From positions 2,595,163-2,659,162 of the forward strand of contig CM044964.1 of NCBI GenBank assembly GCA_024516035.1: a DNA stretch of 64,000 nt, given 5' to 3'. Under the pieces are notes generated by a model. It was given only the letters and a program-made list of their open reading frames with translations, searched no databases and was not told the DNA's origin. The stretch is from Bactericera cockerelli (Eukaryota; Arthropoda; Insecta; Hemiptera; Triozidae). Made by a program: the position numbers and the translations under genes. Below, in pieces: positions 20,421-31,261 of the stretch (positions are counted from its first letter, which is position 1; every line of letters starts with the position of its first letter).

Positions 20421-21050
20421 ACTCACATCTTCAGCATTAATTGCTCGTCAGGTGACGACCTATTATATTGCATAGTTATTTTTTTAAATGATATCTTGCA
20501 TTTTTAATACCTATTTCCGATCTTGCATATTTTATTTCAGATATATCGTCATGTAAGTATCTTCCATATTCTTAGCGCCAACTGGACAGCATATATCTTG
20601 CACATTATTATTTTACTAGATACTGTGTAATTAGTGCCTCTTTATTTCATATTATGTATGCAAAAAAACATCAAAGAATTATATATCTCGTTTTATCTAT
20701 CTCTTTAATGCGCAGATCTGTTGAGTGACAATTAAGTAATTAATTCATGGAGAGTATAATTGTTATGCCTTCATTAAGAACATAGCTTTGTCATGACTGT
20801 CATGAGTTTCTTACTGTAGAAAAATAATTCATTTTAAAATAGGCATGTATATACAATTACATATACATGTAATATATTTGTCAGAATTGTTAGATTTCAT
20901 ATAAATGTGTTTTTTTCCGTCATTTTGCCCATCATAAGTTTTAATGGATCGGGCAAAATTACAGGAATCTTCCAAGCAAATACCAGAACTGAAAAAAGTA
21001 AAGATCCGCATGTAGTAATAAAAAAATAAATGAAAACCGAGCCTTAGTAA
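20421..21050. other. No gene seen
   Basis: AT-rich sequence with no supported open reading frame, no RNA fold I can defend and no clear repeat family. Confidence 0.5.
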
Positions 21051-21052
21051 GT

Positions 21053-21640
21053 GGCCACAGCGAGGACCCTGGGCCTAGACCCTATACCCTGGACCCTAGT
21101 TCCTACACCCAGTAGACAGCTACAACGAGGACCCTGGGCCTAGACCCTATACCCTGGACCTTAGTTCCTACATCTAGTAGGCAGCTACAACGAGGACCCT
21201 GGGACTAGACCCTATACCCTGGACCCTAGTTCCTACACCTAGTAGACAGCTACAACGAGGACCCTGGCCCTAGACCCTATACCCTGGACCCTAGTTCCTA
21301 CACCTAGCAGGAAGGTACAACGAGGACCCTGGGACTAGACCCTATACCCTGGACCTAGTAGCAGCTACAACGAGGACCCTGGGACTAGACCCTATACCCT
21401 GGACCCTAGTTCCTACACCTAGCAGGCAGCTACAACGAGGACCCTGGGCCTAGACCCTATACCCTGGACCCTAGTTCCTACACCTAGTAGACAGCTACAA
21501 CAAAGACCCTGGGCCTAGACCCTATACCCTGGACCCTAGTTCCTACACCTAGTAGGCACGAGGACCCTGGGACTAGACCCTAGACCCTGGACCCTAGTTC
21601 CTACGCCTAGTAGGCACCTACAATGAGGACCCTGGGGCTA
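21053..21640. repeat. GC-richer minisatellite, about 64-bp unit, about nine copies
   Basis: The unit holds ACGAGGACCCTGGGCCTAGA, CCCTATACCCTGGACC and TAGTTCCTACACCTAGTAG. Units differ by a few bases, and two are shortened. Base composition is strikingly richer in G and C than the flanks. Confidence 0.9.
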
Positions 21641-21750
21641 TAGAGACAACGTTAGTTTAATGTCAAAAGCAAATTGAGTTGATTAAGTTGTTAAATTTGA
21701 TAAACTGCTCGTTATCAATACCTACTATTTTAATAAAAAGTTTTAAAAGT

Positions 21751-21850
21751 TATCTCGCTTTACCAAATTTACGCTGAAACCAGGACTTGAACCACCAACC
21801 TTCAGGATACAAGTCCGCCGCCTTATCGATCAAGCTACTGAGGTCGGTAT
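21751..21850 (-). repeat. SINE family S3, partial
   Basis: The minus strand has ACCGACCTCAGTAGCTTGAT, the anticodon-region word and AAGTCCTGGTTTCAGCG of family S3. Confidence 0.8.
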
Positions 21851-22604
21851 CAACACCTACTATATTATGACTACCAATAAATAAAACCAAACACCTAAGT
21901 CATAACAAATAAATAGTGAAAATAATGTTAATAGATAGTGCTAGTTTTTAAGTTTTAGGTACATTGTATGTATAGTATAAATGTATAGTATTTGTAAATT
22001 GTGTATAATGTTATGTTAAACAACACAATATAAATGAAAAAAAAAAAAAAAAAAAAAAATCAACACTGCCAAATCAATCACACTACACATACAACATACA
22101 TAACTTGTCCTTATCTATGTAAGGTACACAAGTCTCTAATCATTGAACCATGGTGGGATCAAAATCTTAAGCAATTTGCTGAATCGAGCGAGCCTGGTTT
22201 GATCAGTCGCGATCAATAGTTCTGAGTGTGAACATCTGAGGAATCCTTCGAAATAAAAGGGACTTTAATTTTTCGAATTTAATTGATTTTAAAGCGAAAA
22301 TTATCAGTTCGAACCACAGAAGAACGAATAGAACGCACGTGAAAATAATCGACACTTTAGCAATTTTTTTCTTGAAACTGTTCTCATCAAGTTGAAAATC
22401 GAACAAAAGTTGGCCAAGTTTTTTTAAGTGTATTTTTTTTTCTTCCAAAATCTGTGATATTTTTATAATTCTTGATTATTTTTTGCAAGTTCAAATGCCC
22501 CGTACAGGCTAGTTGGCTTCATAGTTTAATCTCCAGTTTATTTTGTATCCTATTTATTGTCTTTGATGTGTTTTTCTTGACCGCGATTTCTTTTTGTTGC
22601 AAAA

Positions 22605-22715
22605 ATGGCTGTTAGTAAATTATACTTCAATTTCGTTAGTTTCGTCATAGCCTTCTTTTTCCTCGTGAGTAATGTGAGGGTCAGCAGAGCCATGCATTCT
22701 GAGACGCAAGCCATG
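22605..22715 (+). CDS. Mmp1: Matrix metalloproteinase exon 1: signal peptide and start of prodomain
   Basis: The ATG at 22605 opens 37 codons. They comprise a basic start, a long hydrophobic core (FVSFVIAFFFLVS) and a likely cleavage region near VRVSRA, followed by HSETQAM. A strong donor ATG/GTAAGT ends the exon at 22715 in phase 0. Joining to exon 2 gives QAM-MYLSQFGYL, the usual beginning of an insect MMP propeptide. The signal peptide sends the zymogen into the secretory route. The link over a 26.3-kb intron is inferred from phase and protein logic, and another small exon between is possible. A SINE of family S1 starts about 70 bases after the donor. Confidence 0.75.
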
Positions 22716-22784
22716 GTAAGTCGAAATCTTGATTTTTTCTCATCAAGTAATAATAATAATATCACCTTATTTATTCTGCCCGTC

Positions 22785-23025
22785 GTAGTCACCGTGGCAG
22801 AGTGAGTTAGCACTCTAGGCATTGCACGCACGGTGACCTGGGTTCGATTCCCAGTAGGGCAGGATTTATTCTGCTCTGTACTCTTACCTCGTGAGGAAAA
22901 ATGAGTGGCTGTTAATGTTAACAGCGACCAGTGTCGGAATTATAGGCAAAAAAAAACCATATTGAAAATAATATTAAAGATATGGAAAGTCCTATAATTC
23001 TGCGCTACACACTAAATTTGTGTAA
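22785..23025 (+). repeat. SINE family S1, diverged body
   Basis: The tRNA-like head (GTAGTCACCGTGGCAGAGTG, GGTTCGATTCCCAG) is well kept. The body after CTCGTGAGGAAAAATGAGT is diverged. It lies at the very start of metalloproteinase intron 1. Confidence 0.8.
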
Positions 23026-23036
23026 ATAACACTGAG

Positions 23037-23212
23037 AAACAGTTAGGACTTATCAGTCCCATTATTTCAGTAGTAAGCCCAAAACGTATTATGCTGAGGT
23101 TGAAATCCCAAATGGAAGGATAACTTGTCATGGCCCGGCTGGATTTCAAACCCGCGACCTCTAGATTACCAGACCGACACGCGACCTCTTGACCACTGAA
23201 ATACTGGGACAG
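23037..23212 (-). repeat. SINE family S2
   Basis: The minus strand shows GTCCCAGTATTTCAGTGG-type head, the GACAAGTTATCCTTCCATTT body word and the state of the tail seen in other S2 copies, here truncated. Confidence 0.7.
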
Positions 23213-23264
23213 ATATGTTTATTTTTATATGATATATAATAATAATTATGTTTGTTACACCAGA

Positions 23265-23465
23265 ATAAATGTCTCTTCCACCCAAAGGGTTGGGTGGAAG
23301 AGATTGCCAAAGGCAATTACCCCGCCTTTTAGTTAGGACATATATTATGTATATATTTTTTTTTTTTTTTCTTCTATTATAATGTATTTTAATTCGTAAT
23401 TATTTGTGTTGTACATAATTACATATATAATATATCCTATTAATAAAGTGTAAATAAATAAATAA
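23265..23465 (+). repeat. Interspersed repeat family S9
   Basis: Shows GGGTGGAAGAGATTGCCAAA, GGCAATTACCCCGCC, TTAGTTAGGACATA, a T-rich stretch and a terminal AATAAAGTGT. The poly(A)-signal-like end suggests the 3' end of a retroelement. No coding part is attached. Confidence 0.65.
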
Positions 23466-23505
23466 AATATAAATAGGTTTACGATAACATAAAAGGTATA
23501 ATAAG

Positions 23506-23582
23506 AACCGACCGCATCAGTAGCTGGATCGATAAGGCGGCGGACTCGTAGCCTGGAGGTCGGTGGTACGAGCCCCAAGAAG
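23506..23582 (+). repeat. SINE family S3 head
   Basis: GATCGATAAGGCGGCGGACT followed by CCTGGAGGTCGGTGGT marks the tRNA-like head. The body is missing. Confidence 0.7.
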
Positions 23583-23631
23583 TACATTAAGTTTGGAGAA
23601 TTATTTTTCTGTCAAAAAAGAAAGACATACT

Positions 23632-23730
23632 GGTAGTCGAGAGCAGTAGCGCACTAGGCTTGCACGCACGGTGACCTGGGTTCGAACCCCGGCCGTGTAG
23701 AAAATATACTTGCTCTGTACTTGGGGGTCC
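23632..23730 (+). repeat. SINE family S1 head
   Basis: GCACGCACGGTGACCTGGGT plus TTCGAACCC and the TTGCTCTGTACTTGG word identify an S1 head with a few bases of body. Confidence 0.65.
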
Positions 23731-24099
23731 AAGTTTTCATCTCGCTCGAAGTTGCTTAACGTTCCCCGACATCTGGCACATTATGTTCATCACGCCACCA
23801 TTTGGGACACTTTACAATGAAAGTGTCTTTAAAAAAGGCGGAGGTATTATTATTCTCCACTCATTTAACACTGGTAAGTCAGCAGGCGAGCTGGATCCAA
23901 AGTTTCAACAGCCTTTGTTGTAAAGGGCGAAAGGGCTATGCGACGCGACGGCAGATACCTCTTTGATATAACTTATGAAGTTACGCGCGATATCTGCAGA
24001 TACCTACCTTATGACTTTTTTCAGGTATGTATAGAATTTATCTGTAGATACCACCACTTGGACTTATTGAGGTGTCTACACCATCTACAGATACCACGT

Positions 24100-24370
24100 G
24101 CTTGAAGTATCTTCAGATACCCAAAGACTTCTTGAAGTATCTTCAGACACCCAAAGACTACTTCAAGTATTTTCAGATATCCAAAGACTTCTTGAAGTAT
24201 CTTCAGAAACCCAAAGACTTCTTGAAGTATCTTCAGACACCCAAAGACTTCTTGAAGTATCTTCAGATACCCAAAGACTTTTTGAAGTATCTTCAGATAC
24301 CCAAAGACTTCTTGAAGTATCTTCAGACACCCAAAGACTTCTTGAAGTACCTTCAGATATCCAGAAACTG
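24100..24370. repeat. Minisatellite with exact 30-bp register, nine units
   Basis: CCAAAGACTTCTTGAAGTAT plus CTTCAGACAC repeats every 30 bases from 24121 to 24361 without slippage. Since 30 is divisible by three, reading frames stay open on both strands as ten-residue repeats. No flanking gene structure supports translation. Confidence 0.92.
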
Positions 24371-24379
24371 GGAGTAGCC

Positions 24380-24700
24380 AGAAATTCAAGAGGATTTGCG
24401 TTCCAGCGATCAAGCTATGATTGAGTCGTTGTTTTTATGTTTATAAAACTCAAGAAAATACTGTTCTCATGTACTTAGGACCTGGGTTTATCGGAAAACA
24501 CGGTCTGTGTTCGCGTACAGGCGTGTGTAATTATGTCTGATTTCGCGAGGCTAATCGTCCACTTGATTCAATGCGCCAATTAGATGACGAAAATATTTCG
24601 TCGAACTGAGGTGGAACAATTCCACTGGATGTACATATGTCATGAAACTGTTTCCAAACTGTGAAATGGATGTAAGATTATCAGAAAAAAGAAGAAGAAG

Positions 24701-24738
<38 letters not shown>

Positions 24739-25725
24739 AAAAAAAACATGAGACCAATTCACAAATTTCATTTGCGTCAATCATTGATGTCCATTATGAC
24801 CAATGTGAATCTAGTCCTCTGACTATTACTGATACAGTAGGTTAAATGAATAAATAATAGAAAAAAAACCCCAGAGCAGGGAAAAATTTTCGATTCCAAG
24901 AAAACCAGAATTGAAACTGAATTTTCAGTTTTTTTTTTTTTTCATTGTACATTCATATACGAACTGATTGAACAGAATGACGTTTAACAACACTAAAAAT
25001 TAATTAATACATTTGTATTTAATGCCTTTTATTGTTGTTACTATTTTTTTCTGAAAGATATCTTGATGAGTGCTGACAGCACTGAACTGTTGGTGACTTC
25101 CAATAGTATTTCTAAAGGCAAACAATTACTGATGTCATTTTCAAACACCCCATTAGCACTAATCAGCTGATTAGCAAGTTATTCACCTGTTTAGGTGATT
25201 GATAAACGCACACTGAAGGTTTTTAGTGATACCGATAATGACAAGACTGGAAATATTGTAGGTATTAGAGTGAGACGGTTTGATCAGATTTGCGATACAA
25301 TACGCTAGTTGAATTCAATTGAACTTGCTGACTGTATCTGACCAAAACACGTTTCTGCACATACGCAAAATCCCTTAGTTGAACTGGCGTCCCGTAAAAA
25401 TTTACGTACGTATCTTGCGCAAACTCATTAATATCGCTGAAACAGTGGAAGTTTTCAGCGGACATATTCTGACGAGGTGCAACACTGTAAAATTCAATCA
25501 CGTGTCTGAAAATTGCATCCATGGCATTGGGATGCATTTGGACTGGGCTGTGGTGACGGGCTTGAATCATGACTTAATTAGACGTGTAATGCGAATTGTA
25601 GGTAATATCAGCTGCTGGTTGTTTATTTATCATCTACGAGTAGGTACTTGCCAGCAGTTTGTTTTATCGTGGGTAATGATAGCTGTCAACTATCGTTCTG
25701 TAAGAGTTGTGACTTATTATTATAA
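24380..25725. other. No supported gene; A-rich tract at 24698-24733
   Basis: Short open frames at 25265-25738 show no recognisable domain. An A run and a T run (24929-24941) are the only clear low-complexity features. Confidence 0.5.
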
Positions 25726-25885
25726 AACGCTTTATTAGATATAAATGGAGTATTATGTACATACAAATAATTATTTTAACAATGAAAAAAATGGAAACAA
25801 TATATACAATAAAAATGAAAAAGAACAGAAAATATATAAAACATATGTCCACTAAAGGGCGGGGTTATTGCCTATGGCAATCTAC
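25726..25885 (-). repeat. Interspersed repeat family S9
   Basis: Minus-strand copy with TTGCCATAGGCAATAACCCC and the terminal AATAAAGCGTT. Confidence 0.65.
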
Positions 25886-26135
25886 CGTGGTCCATGGATC
25901 CTGGGTTCAATCCTAGATTTGGACAGAAATTTCTGAGAAAAAAAAGTTTTACTATTTATCAAGTGAAGAAGACTGGTATGTACTTGTGGGTAGCTAGTAT
26001 GGTTTGCAGCAATGGGAGATTGGCACAGTGTCCTGAACTTATGTCAGGACGTTAAACCATTAGAATCAGGGGACATTTGATCTGGCTGTCCATACAATGC
26101 TTTCACTGACTCGAGATAGGTATTTAAAAAAAACA
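25886..26135 (+). repeat. SINE family S6, with long 3' body
   Basis: GGATCCTGGGTTCAATCCTA is a box-B-like word. GTGGGTAGCTAG, the TCAGGACGTTAAACCATTAG block and GATCTGGCTGTCCATACAAT follow, all shared in order with 39267-39610. Confidence 0.65.
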
Positions 26136-26756
26136 TCCAGCAAATAACAACACTTGCTATATCACAATCAAGTTAGGCAACGTCCAATAAGATCAGGAAT
26201 TGGATTGGTGACAGTGGTTCTCACAGTTTGTGTAGTCCAGCTGGTTTTTCAGGAAGTATATCAGGTATTTGTATTATACTCTGTGAAAATAAATTACCTG
26301 AAAATTCGCAACTGCCTAGTCGTAGTCTACTCATCTATCTACAAAATCTACATACATAGGAAAATTTGCAACATATGGTAGGTATACAATATTTCTAAAA
26401 TACATATGTAATTATGTATGTACATACGAAATTTTGCAACTTATAGTAGGTATAGGTGTACTGTACAATGTTTTTGCATGGATTGTTAACATGATTGTAT
26501 GTAGACTTCCTATCCCAGAGTACCTCAATGGAGCTGGGCGTAACTTGAGCAGAATTGCATTGTGCTAGGTTCATGACATGATGAATTTCGGATCCATATC
26601 AGGATGTGAACAGCTAGCTGAAACTAGCTGAAACTGATGTTTAGATAGTCTATACTTATACATAGAGTTGAAAACTGTATATACATAGAAGAAACCCTAC
26701 ATAAAATCCATACTCTATTATGTACCCTATATAAGATACAAACTAAAATTACAGAT

Positions 26757-26985
26757 ACAGTTAAACCTGGATATATTATGACTCAAGGCACCAGATTTCT
26801 CTCTCTCTCTCTCTGATATCCAGGTTTCTCTTATGAAGAGCTTATTTCCCTTAAAGAGAGCTGAATTCTACCTGAAAATTGTTTTCTTTCATCCAGGTTT
26901 CTCCAAGAAAAAGGTTATTTTCCCTTAAAGAGAGGTGAATTCGACCTGATTTTTTTTTTACAACCAGGTCTTCCACCCAACGCTA
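26757..26985 (+). mobile_element. pogo-like inverted-end fragment
   Basis: Begins ACAGTTAAACCTGGATAT, like the ends of pogo/Tigger elements. It contains repeated blocks with CCAGGTTTCTC and CCCTTAAAGAGAG. No transposase is seen. Related pieces lie at 57016-57183 and 57743-57895. The stretch 26136-26756 shows no gene. Confidence 0.45.
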
Positions 26986-27217
26986 TTGACAATGATATGA
27001 CAGAATTAGGTACAAAAATTAGCTAAATATGACCTATCAGAATGTTATTTTTGATGAGTCATGGCGAAGTTTATCAGAGGGAGGTCTTTTGATGATTCTG
27101 AATCTTCATTTCCGAAAGAAAGTTCGAGTTAGTCAGCACAAGACGTATTAACACTCTGGATAATGTAGATAAAGATTGAGTTCTCAAGATACTCAATTTA
27201 TTATAATAATAACTCTT

Positions 27218-27412
27218 TAGTGGAAGGTAACCAACAGGTGAGGTTAATGCTCAAAAAAATTATACCACCTAACCCTCAGTCTTATTATTATGTGGTCACA
27301 AACTCAAATTAATGAAGAAAATTCATGCACTGGGTGGGATTCGAACCTACGGATCCCTGCGCTACCTGTATTACCAGACTAGCGCGTTAACCACTTGACT
27401 ACCGGTGCACTT
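27218..27412 (-). repeat. SINE family S7, full-length copy
   Basis: Minus strand: tRNA-like head with GGTTAACGCGCTAGTCTGGT and GGTTCGAATCCCACCCAGTG, then the TTGTGACCACATAATAATAA body and a GTGGTTACCTTCCACTAAAG-type end. Confidence 0.8.
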
Positions 27413-27564
27413 ACAAGCTCATCAAGTGAGAAATGAACAGATATTGTCTGCAGCAACCTCTTTCACTGAAGCCTTTTGACTCAAAACTCAATGTTTGATT
27501 GACATAATCGCCATATTATGGCTTCCTGTTCTCAGATAACTTCTTTCCAACGAAATTGAAATTA

Positions 27565-27740
27565 TTATTTTACACTTTATTAATCACCACATAAAATATA
27601 TACAACACAAATAATTACAAATAAATATTATACAATGTAAGAAAAAGTAAGAAGAGAAAAAAAATGAAGAAAAAATAAATAAATATAATGTCTTAACTAA
27701 AGGGCGAGGATATTGCCTTTGGCAATCTCTTTCTTCTTAA
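27565..27740 (-). repeat. Interspersed repeat family S9
   Basis: Minus-strand copy with AGATTGCCAAAGGCAATATC, CCTCGCCCTTTAGTTAAGAC and the AATAAAGTGT end. Confidence 0.7.
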
Positions 27741-28056
27741 ATCAGTAGAATCATTTAAATAAATATAAAAAATACGATGTATGTACAATATTATATATGT
27801 ACCCACAATCTAGATTGATAGCTAAACTTACCTCGACAGCGTTCAAACTTTTGGTTATCATCAGCTCAAAAAGAGTTCTCAAGTTAGTTCCAGTAATCTC
27901 AGAGTAGCAAATTCAAAGTACGTTATCTCCATAATCACGTGGATCTTGGCGGTCAATGCCATGGTCATGTCGATCTATTTTAGTGTTCTTTTTTTTCATT
28001 TAAGTGGTCAGTGAACCCATTCATATTTTGTTCTTATTTCAGTTCTCTCGATTAGA

Positions 28057-28200
28057 ACCGACCTCAGTGGCTTGATCGATAAGGCAGCGGACTTGTAACC
28101 TGGAGGTCGGTGGTTCAAGTCCCGGTTTCAGCGTAGATTTAGTAAAAGCGAGTTTGAGTAGTTGTGAAATCACGAAAGTGAATAACACAAATATGATAAC
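28057..28200 (+). repeat. SINE family S3, full-length reference copy
   Basis: tRNA-like head ACCGACCTCAGTGGCTTGAT, ACTTGTAACCTGGAGGTCGG and GGTTCAAGTCCCGGTTTCAG lead to a short body with GCGAGTTTGAGTAGTTGTGA and the end AACACAAATATGATAAC. Confidence 0.85.
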
Positions 28201-28532
28201 AGTTCTCTCGATTAGTATTCATACGGACTTCCAGTGTATGGTTATAATGAGCAGCATAGTGTTATGTTTTCATTTCAGTCTTTGTGTATTTCTGTAAGTG
28301 CGGTAATGAACATTAGTTTAACTATTATTAGGTGTTTCTGAATTTGATGAGCAGTATTATGAGTTTTTTTTCCATCTAGTTTGCGTTCTGGTTGGTACAA
28401 TTGGTATGGCGTTGTAAGGAACAGTATTTGAGTTTTAATGTGTTCACATTGTTCACCGTGGGGAGTTGTTTAATAGGAATATTAGTATTATTAAATTGTT
28501 TTTGTTTTGTTTTCATTGTATGGTAAAGTACC

Positions 28533-29009
28533 TATCCCACAAAAAACTACCGTTAAAAAAAGGGCCAAGTTCCAGAATTCCTATCCAAAAAGGTTTCGCG
28601 AATGAATGCTGTGATATCTAGTTTGCGGCCAAGTTATCTTGGTACTAAACTATTTCTTTTATTAAAACCCGTTTTCTGAGTTCCTCATTTTGTATGTTTT
28701 TAACTGCAAACTATCCTCTAACTTGGCCAGTTTTGCTCCTTGTGATGGTTATATTGTAATTTTGTACCTATACATATAATCGTGATATTCCATACAACCG
28801 ATGGCATAAAACTAGCCAAGTTAGAGGATAGTTTTCAGTTAAAAACATACAAAATGAGGAACTCAGAAAACGGGTTTTAATAAAAGAAATAGTTTAGTAC
28901 CAAGATAACTTGGCCGCAAACTAGATATCACAGCATTCATTCGCGAAACCTTTTTGGATAGGAATTCTGGAACTTGGCCCTTTTTTTAACGGTAGTTTTT
29001 TGTGGGATA
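28533..29009. mobile_element. Foldback element: about 200-bp inverted arms around a 70-bp loop
   Basis: TATCCCACAAAAAACTACCG at 28533 is the reverse complement of the end at 29009. The arms (28533-28736 and 28807-29009) are nearly identical for their whole length. No coding region lies inside. The outer parts contain the word GGAACTTGGCC, which returns at 30109-30119 at the far side of the adjoining array. Confidence 0.85.
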
Positions 29010-29880
29010 TCATTACTTTTTGTAAATGGTTCGTTTCACAGCACGTTTCATTATTTATTATTAAAAATTTCAGGATTCGTCACTTTAATATGCTCCTTAA
29101 AACGACACCGTTCAACAAAAGAAATAGTCCGAAAGTGCCGGTTTTCAGATTTTTCCCTGTATTTTTACAGTAAACCCTAGCACCATGCAAAATTTCAGCT
29201 TTGTAGGTAGTATGGAAGTACCTCATAATTTATATACCTAATCGAGTATATTTCCTCCCTAAAATAACACCGTTTAACAGCATGAAAAGTGCGAAATTTC
29301 CGGTTTTCATATTTTTCCTTGTACTTTTACAATGAACCCTAGCACCATACAAAATTTCAGCTTTGTAGGTAGTAGGGAAGTGCCTCATAATTTATATGCA
29401 TAATCGAGTATACTTCCTCCCTAAAACGACACCGTTTAACAGCATGATAAGTGCGAAAGTTCCGGTTTTCATATTTTTTCCTGTACTTTTACAATAAACC
29501 CTACCATCATGCAAAAATTCAGCTTTCTAGGTAGTAGGGAAGTGTCTCATAATTTATATACATAATATAGTATACTTCCGCCCTAAAACGACACCGTTTA
29601 ACAGTTTTCAAAACTTTTTCAGATTTTTCCCTGTACTTTTACAATAAACCTTACCATCATGCAAAATTTCAGCTTTCTAGATAGTCGGGAAATTCTTCAT
29701 AATTTAGATCCAAAATCGATTATATAAGTTCTCCCTAAAACGACACCGTTTTACACCATGATAAGTGAAAAAATCCGGTTTTCAGATTTTTCCTTGTACT
29801 TTTACAATAAACCCTACCATCATGCAAAATTTCAGCTTTTTAGGTAGTCGGGAAGTGCCTCATAATTTTGATGATCTGTC
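29010..29880. repeat. Tandem array, about 160-bp unit, five copies
   Basis: Each unit has ACCATGCAAAATTTCAGCTT, GGTAGT, CCTCATAATTTATA, CCTAAAACGACACCGTTTAA and CCGGTTTTCA in order. Copies differ by about a tenth of bases. A TCAG tetranucleotide run (29878-29911) closes the array. Confidence 0.85.
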
Positions 29881-30139
29881 AGTCAGTCAGTCAGTCAGTC
29901 AGTCAGTCAGTATCAAAATCGCAAATTTCAAAATTACATTCCTCTGAAAGTTTTTTGCATAGAGTCTTTAAATTTTCAATGTCTTTTTAATGATATTAGG
30001 AGAATCTCTGTTCCAAATTTCATATCTCTGAGATCAATTGAACCGAAGATATGAGGGTGTGAAAAACCGGGTGAATCGCTTCGTGTAAAGATACACTGCC
30101 GTGCTTGCTGGAACTTGGCCTGGCGCACTGCCGTGCGCT

Positions 30140-30526
30140 CAGATTATTTAGTGGAATTAGAGATATTATGATTTCATCTTGTATGCTAGCATTATGGTCG
30201 AAATTATTACCATTATTAATTTATGCATAATTTTCGATTTTCGCCTTTTGGTGCTCTCATATTATGTTTGATGATATTGGAAATGTTGATGATAATATTT
30301 TATTTTTAGATATAATCGTAAGTTTTTGAGTTAATATGGTGATTGGTTCTAATGCTGATAGAAAAAAAATTATTATTGTTTCGAGCAATGCTAGTATGTT
30401 GTGTGTTCATTTTGCCGTGGCATTATTACAATGATGATGTTTGCATCTAGTATTCCATTGGTCATGTACAACAGTACTTCATGGAGATGTAATGGGAATG
30501 CAAATGTACATGAAAACAAATAAAGA

Positions 30527-30557
<31 letters not shown>

Positions 30558-30660
30558 GTGTGGTGAGTGTTTTGTTTTCAATGCCTAGGTCAGGACCATC
30601 TTTATGTTCATTGAGCAGGTTCATTATGCTACTGCCAAGAGGCGGCTTGTGAGGCAAATC
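30140..30660. other. No gene seen; (ATT)n microsatellite at 30530-30556
   Basis: AT-rich sequence without a supported open frame. Confidence 0.5.
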
Positions 30661-30663
30661 ATT

Positions 30664-30867
30664 ATCAGTATAAACAGAAAAGTGAGAAGTTGTACTAGAT
30701 GTACATGAATATCAGAACATACCTGGACAGCTGTTTCGAGCTTATTTGCTCTCATCAGCAGGTAATAGTTCTGAATATCCATGCCATCAACTAACCTCTC
30801 TATTTTTATCAGTATAAACAGAAAAGTGAGAAGTTGTACTAGATGTACATGAATATCAGAACATACC
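30664..30867 (-). repeat. Hammerhead-ribozyme repeat element, copy B, 144-bp period
   Basis: A 60-base perfect direct repeat (30664-30723 and 30808-30867) frames one full monomer holding the ribozyme. Read on the minus strand, the element begins two bases after the predicted cleavage position of the ribozyme. It runs through the spacer (TACAACTTCTCACTTTTCTG), through one complete hammerhead, and on into a second spacer. This dimer-like layout is what a multimeric or rolling-circle RNA copied back into DNA would leave. Confidence 0.85.
30709..30778 (-). ncRNA. Type I hammerhead ribozyme, copy B, all helices paired
   Basis: Minus strand: inner helix I ACCUG/CAGGU (30759-30763 with 30721-30725) pairs without mismatch. 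Outer helix I AUAUUCAGAAC/GUUCUGAUAU has one bulged U. The core CUGAUGA lies at 30752-30758. Helix II is GAGC/GCUC around AAAUAA. GAAA is at 30734-30737. Helix III is three pairs ACA/UGU around GC. The cleavage triplet is GUC, with the break predicted between 30726 and 30725. All invariant core bases are present, so self-cleavage is a firm prediction from the family rules. Confidence 0.9.
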
Positions 30868-30950
30868 ATACTTACGAGCTATTGGAATCATGTCTAGGAT
30901 TCTGAATAAATAAATAAATTTCTTAATAAGTGTTTAAAGGCTACGAAATC

Positions 30951-31258
30951 AATGAAGAAGAAGGAGAAAGAATATGTTGTCGTTGTCATGTACTATGTTC
31001 CATGTTAACTTCTTTATTTGGTTATCTTTAACTTTCCATGAGAAAAGAAATGAAATTGCAATGATATATATATTTAAGTAGTCTTTAGCCGTCACAATTA
31101 AAAAAAAAATTGTATTACTTAATGTAGCTAGTGATGAGCTGATGTGTAACATTGTTGTTTTCGCAAATATTTAAGCATTATTAAGTAAAATATTAAAAAA
31201 TATATACTTGATTGTTTTAGTTCTCTCTCGCTCTATTTCCGATTGAATTAATCAAAAT
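30951..31258. repeat. Direct duplication unit 1 (partner 31531-31852)
   Basis: About 300 bases containing ATGTACTATGTTCCATGTTA, CTTTAGCCGTCACAATTAAA and TCTCTCGCTCTATTTCCGAT recur downstream with small indels. A 5S-derived SINE sits exactly between the two units. Confidence 0.85.
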
Positions 31259-31261
31259 GGT

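Noticed and set aside
24100..24370. CRISPR-like direct repeats
   Set aside because: Units are contiguous without spacers and the genome is eukaryotic; it is a minisatellite.
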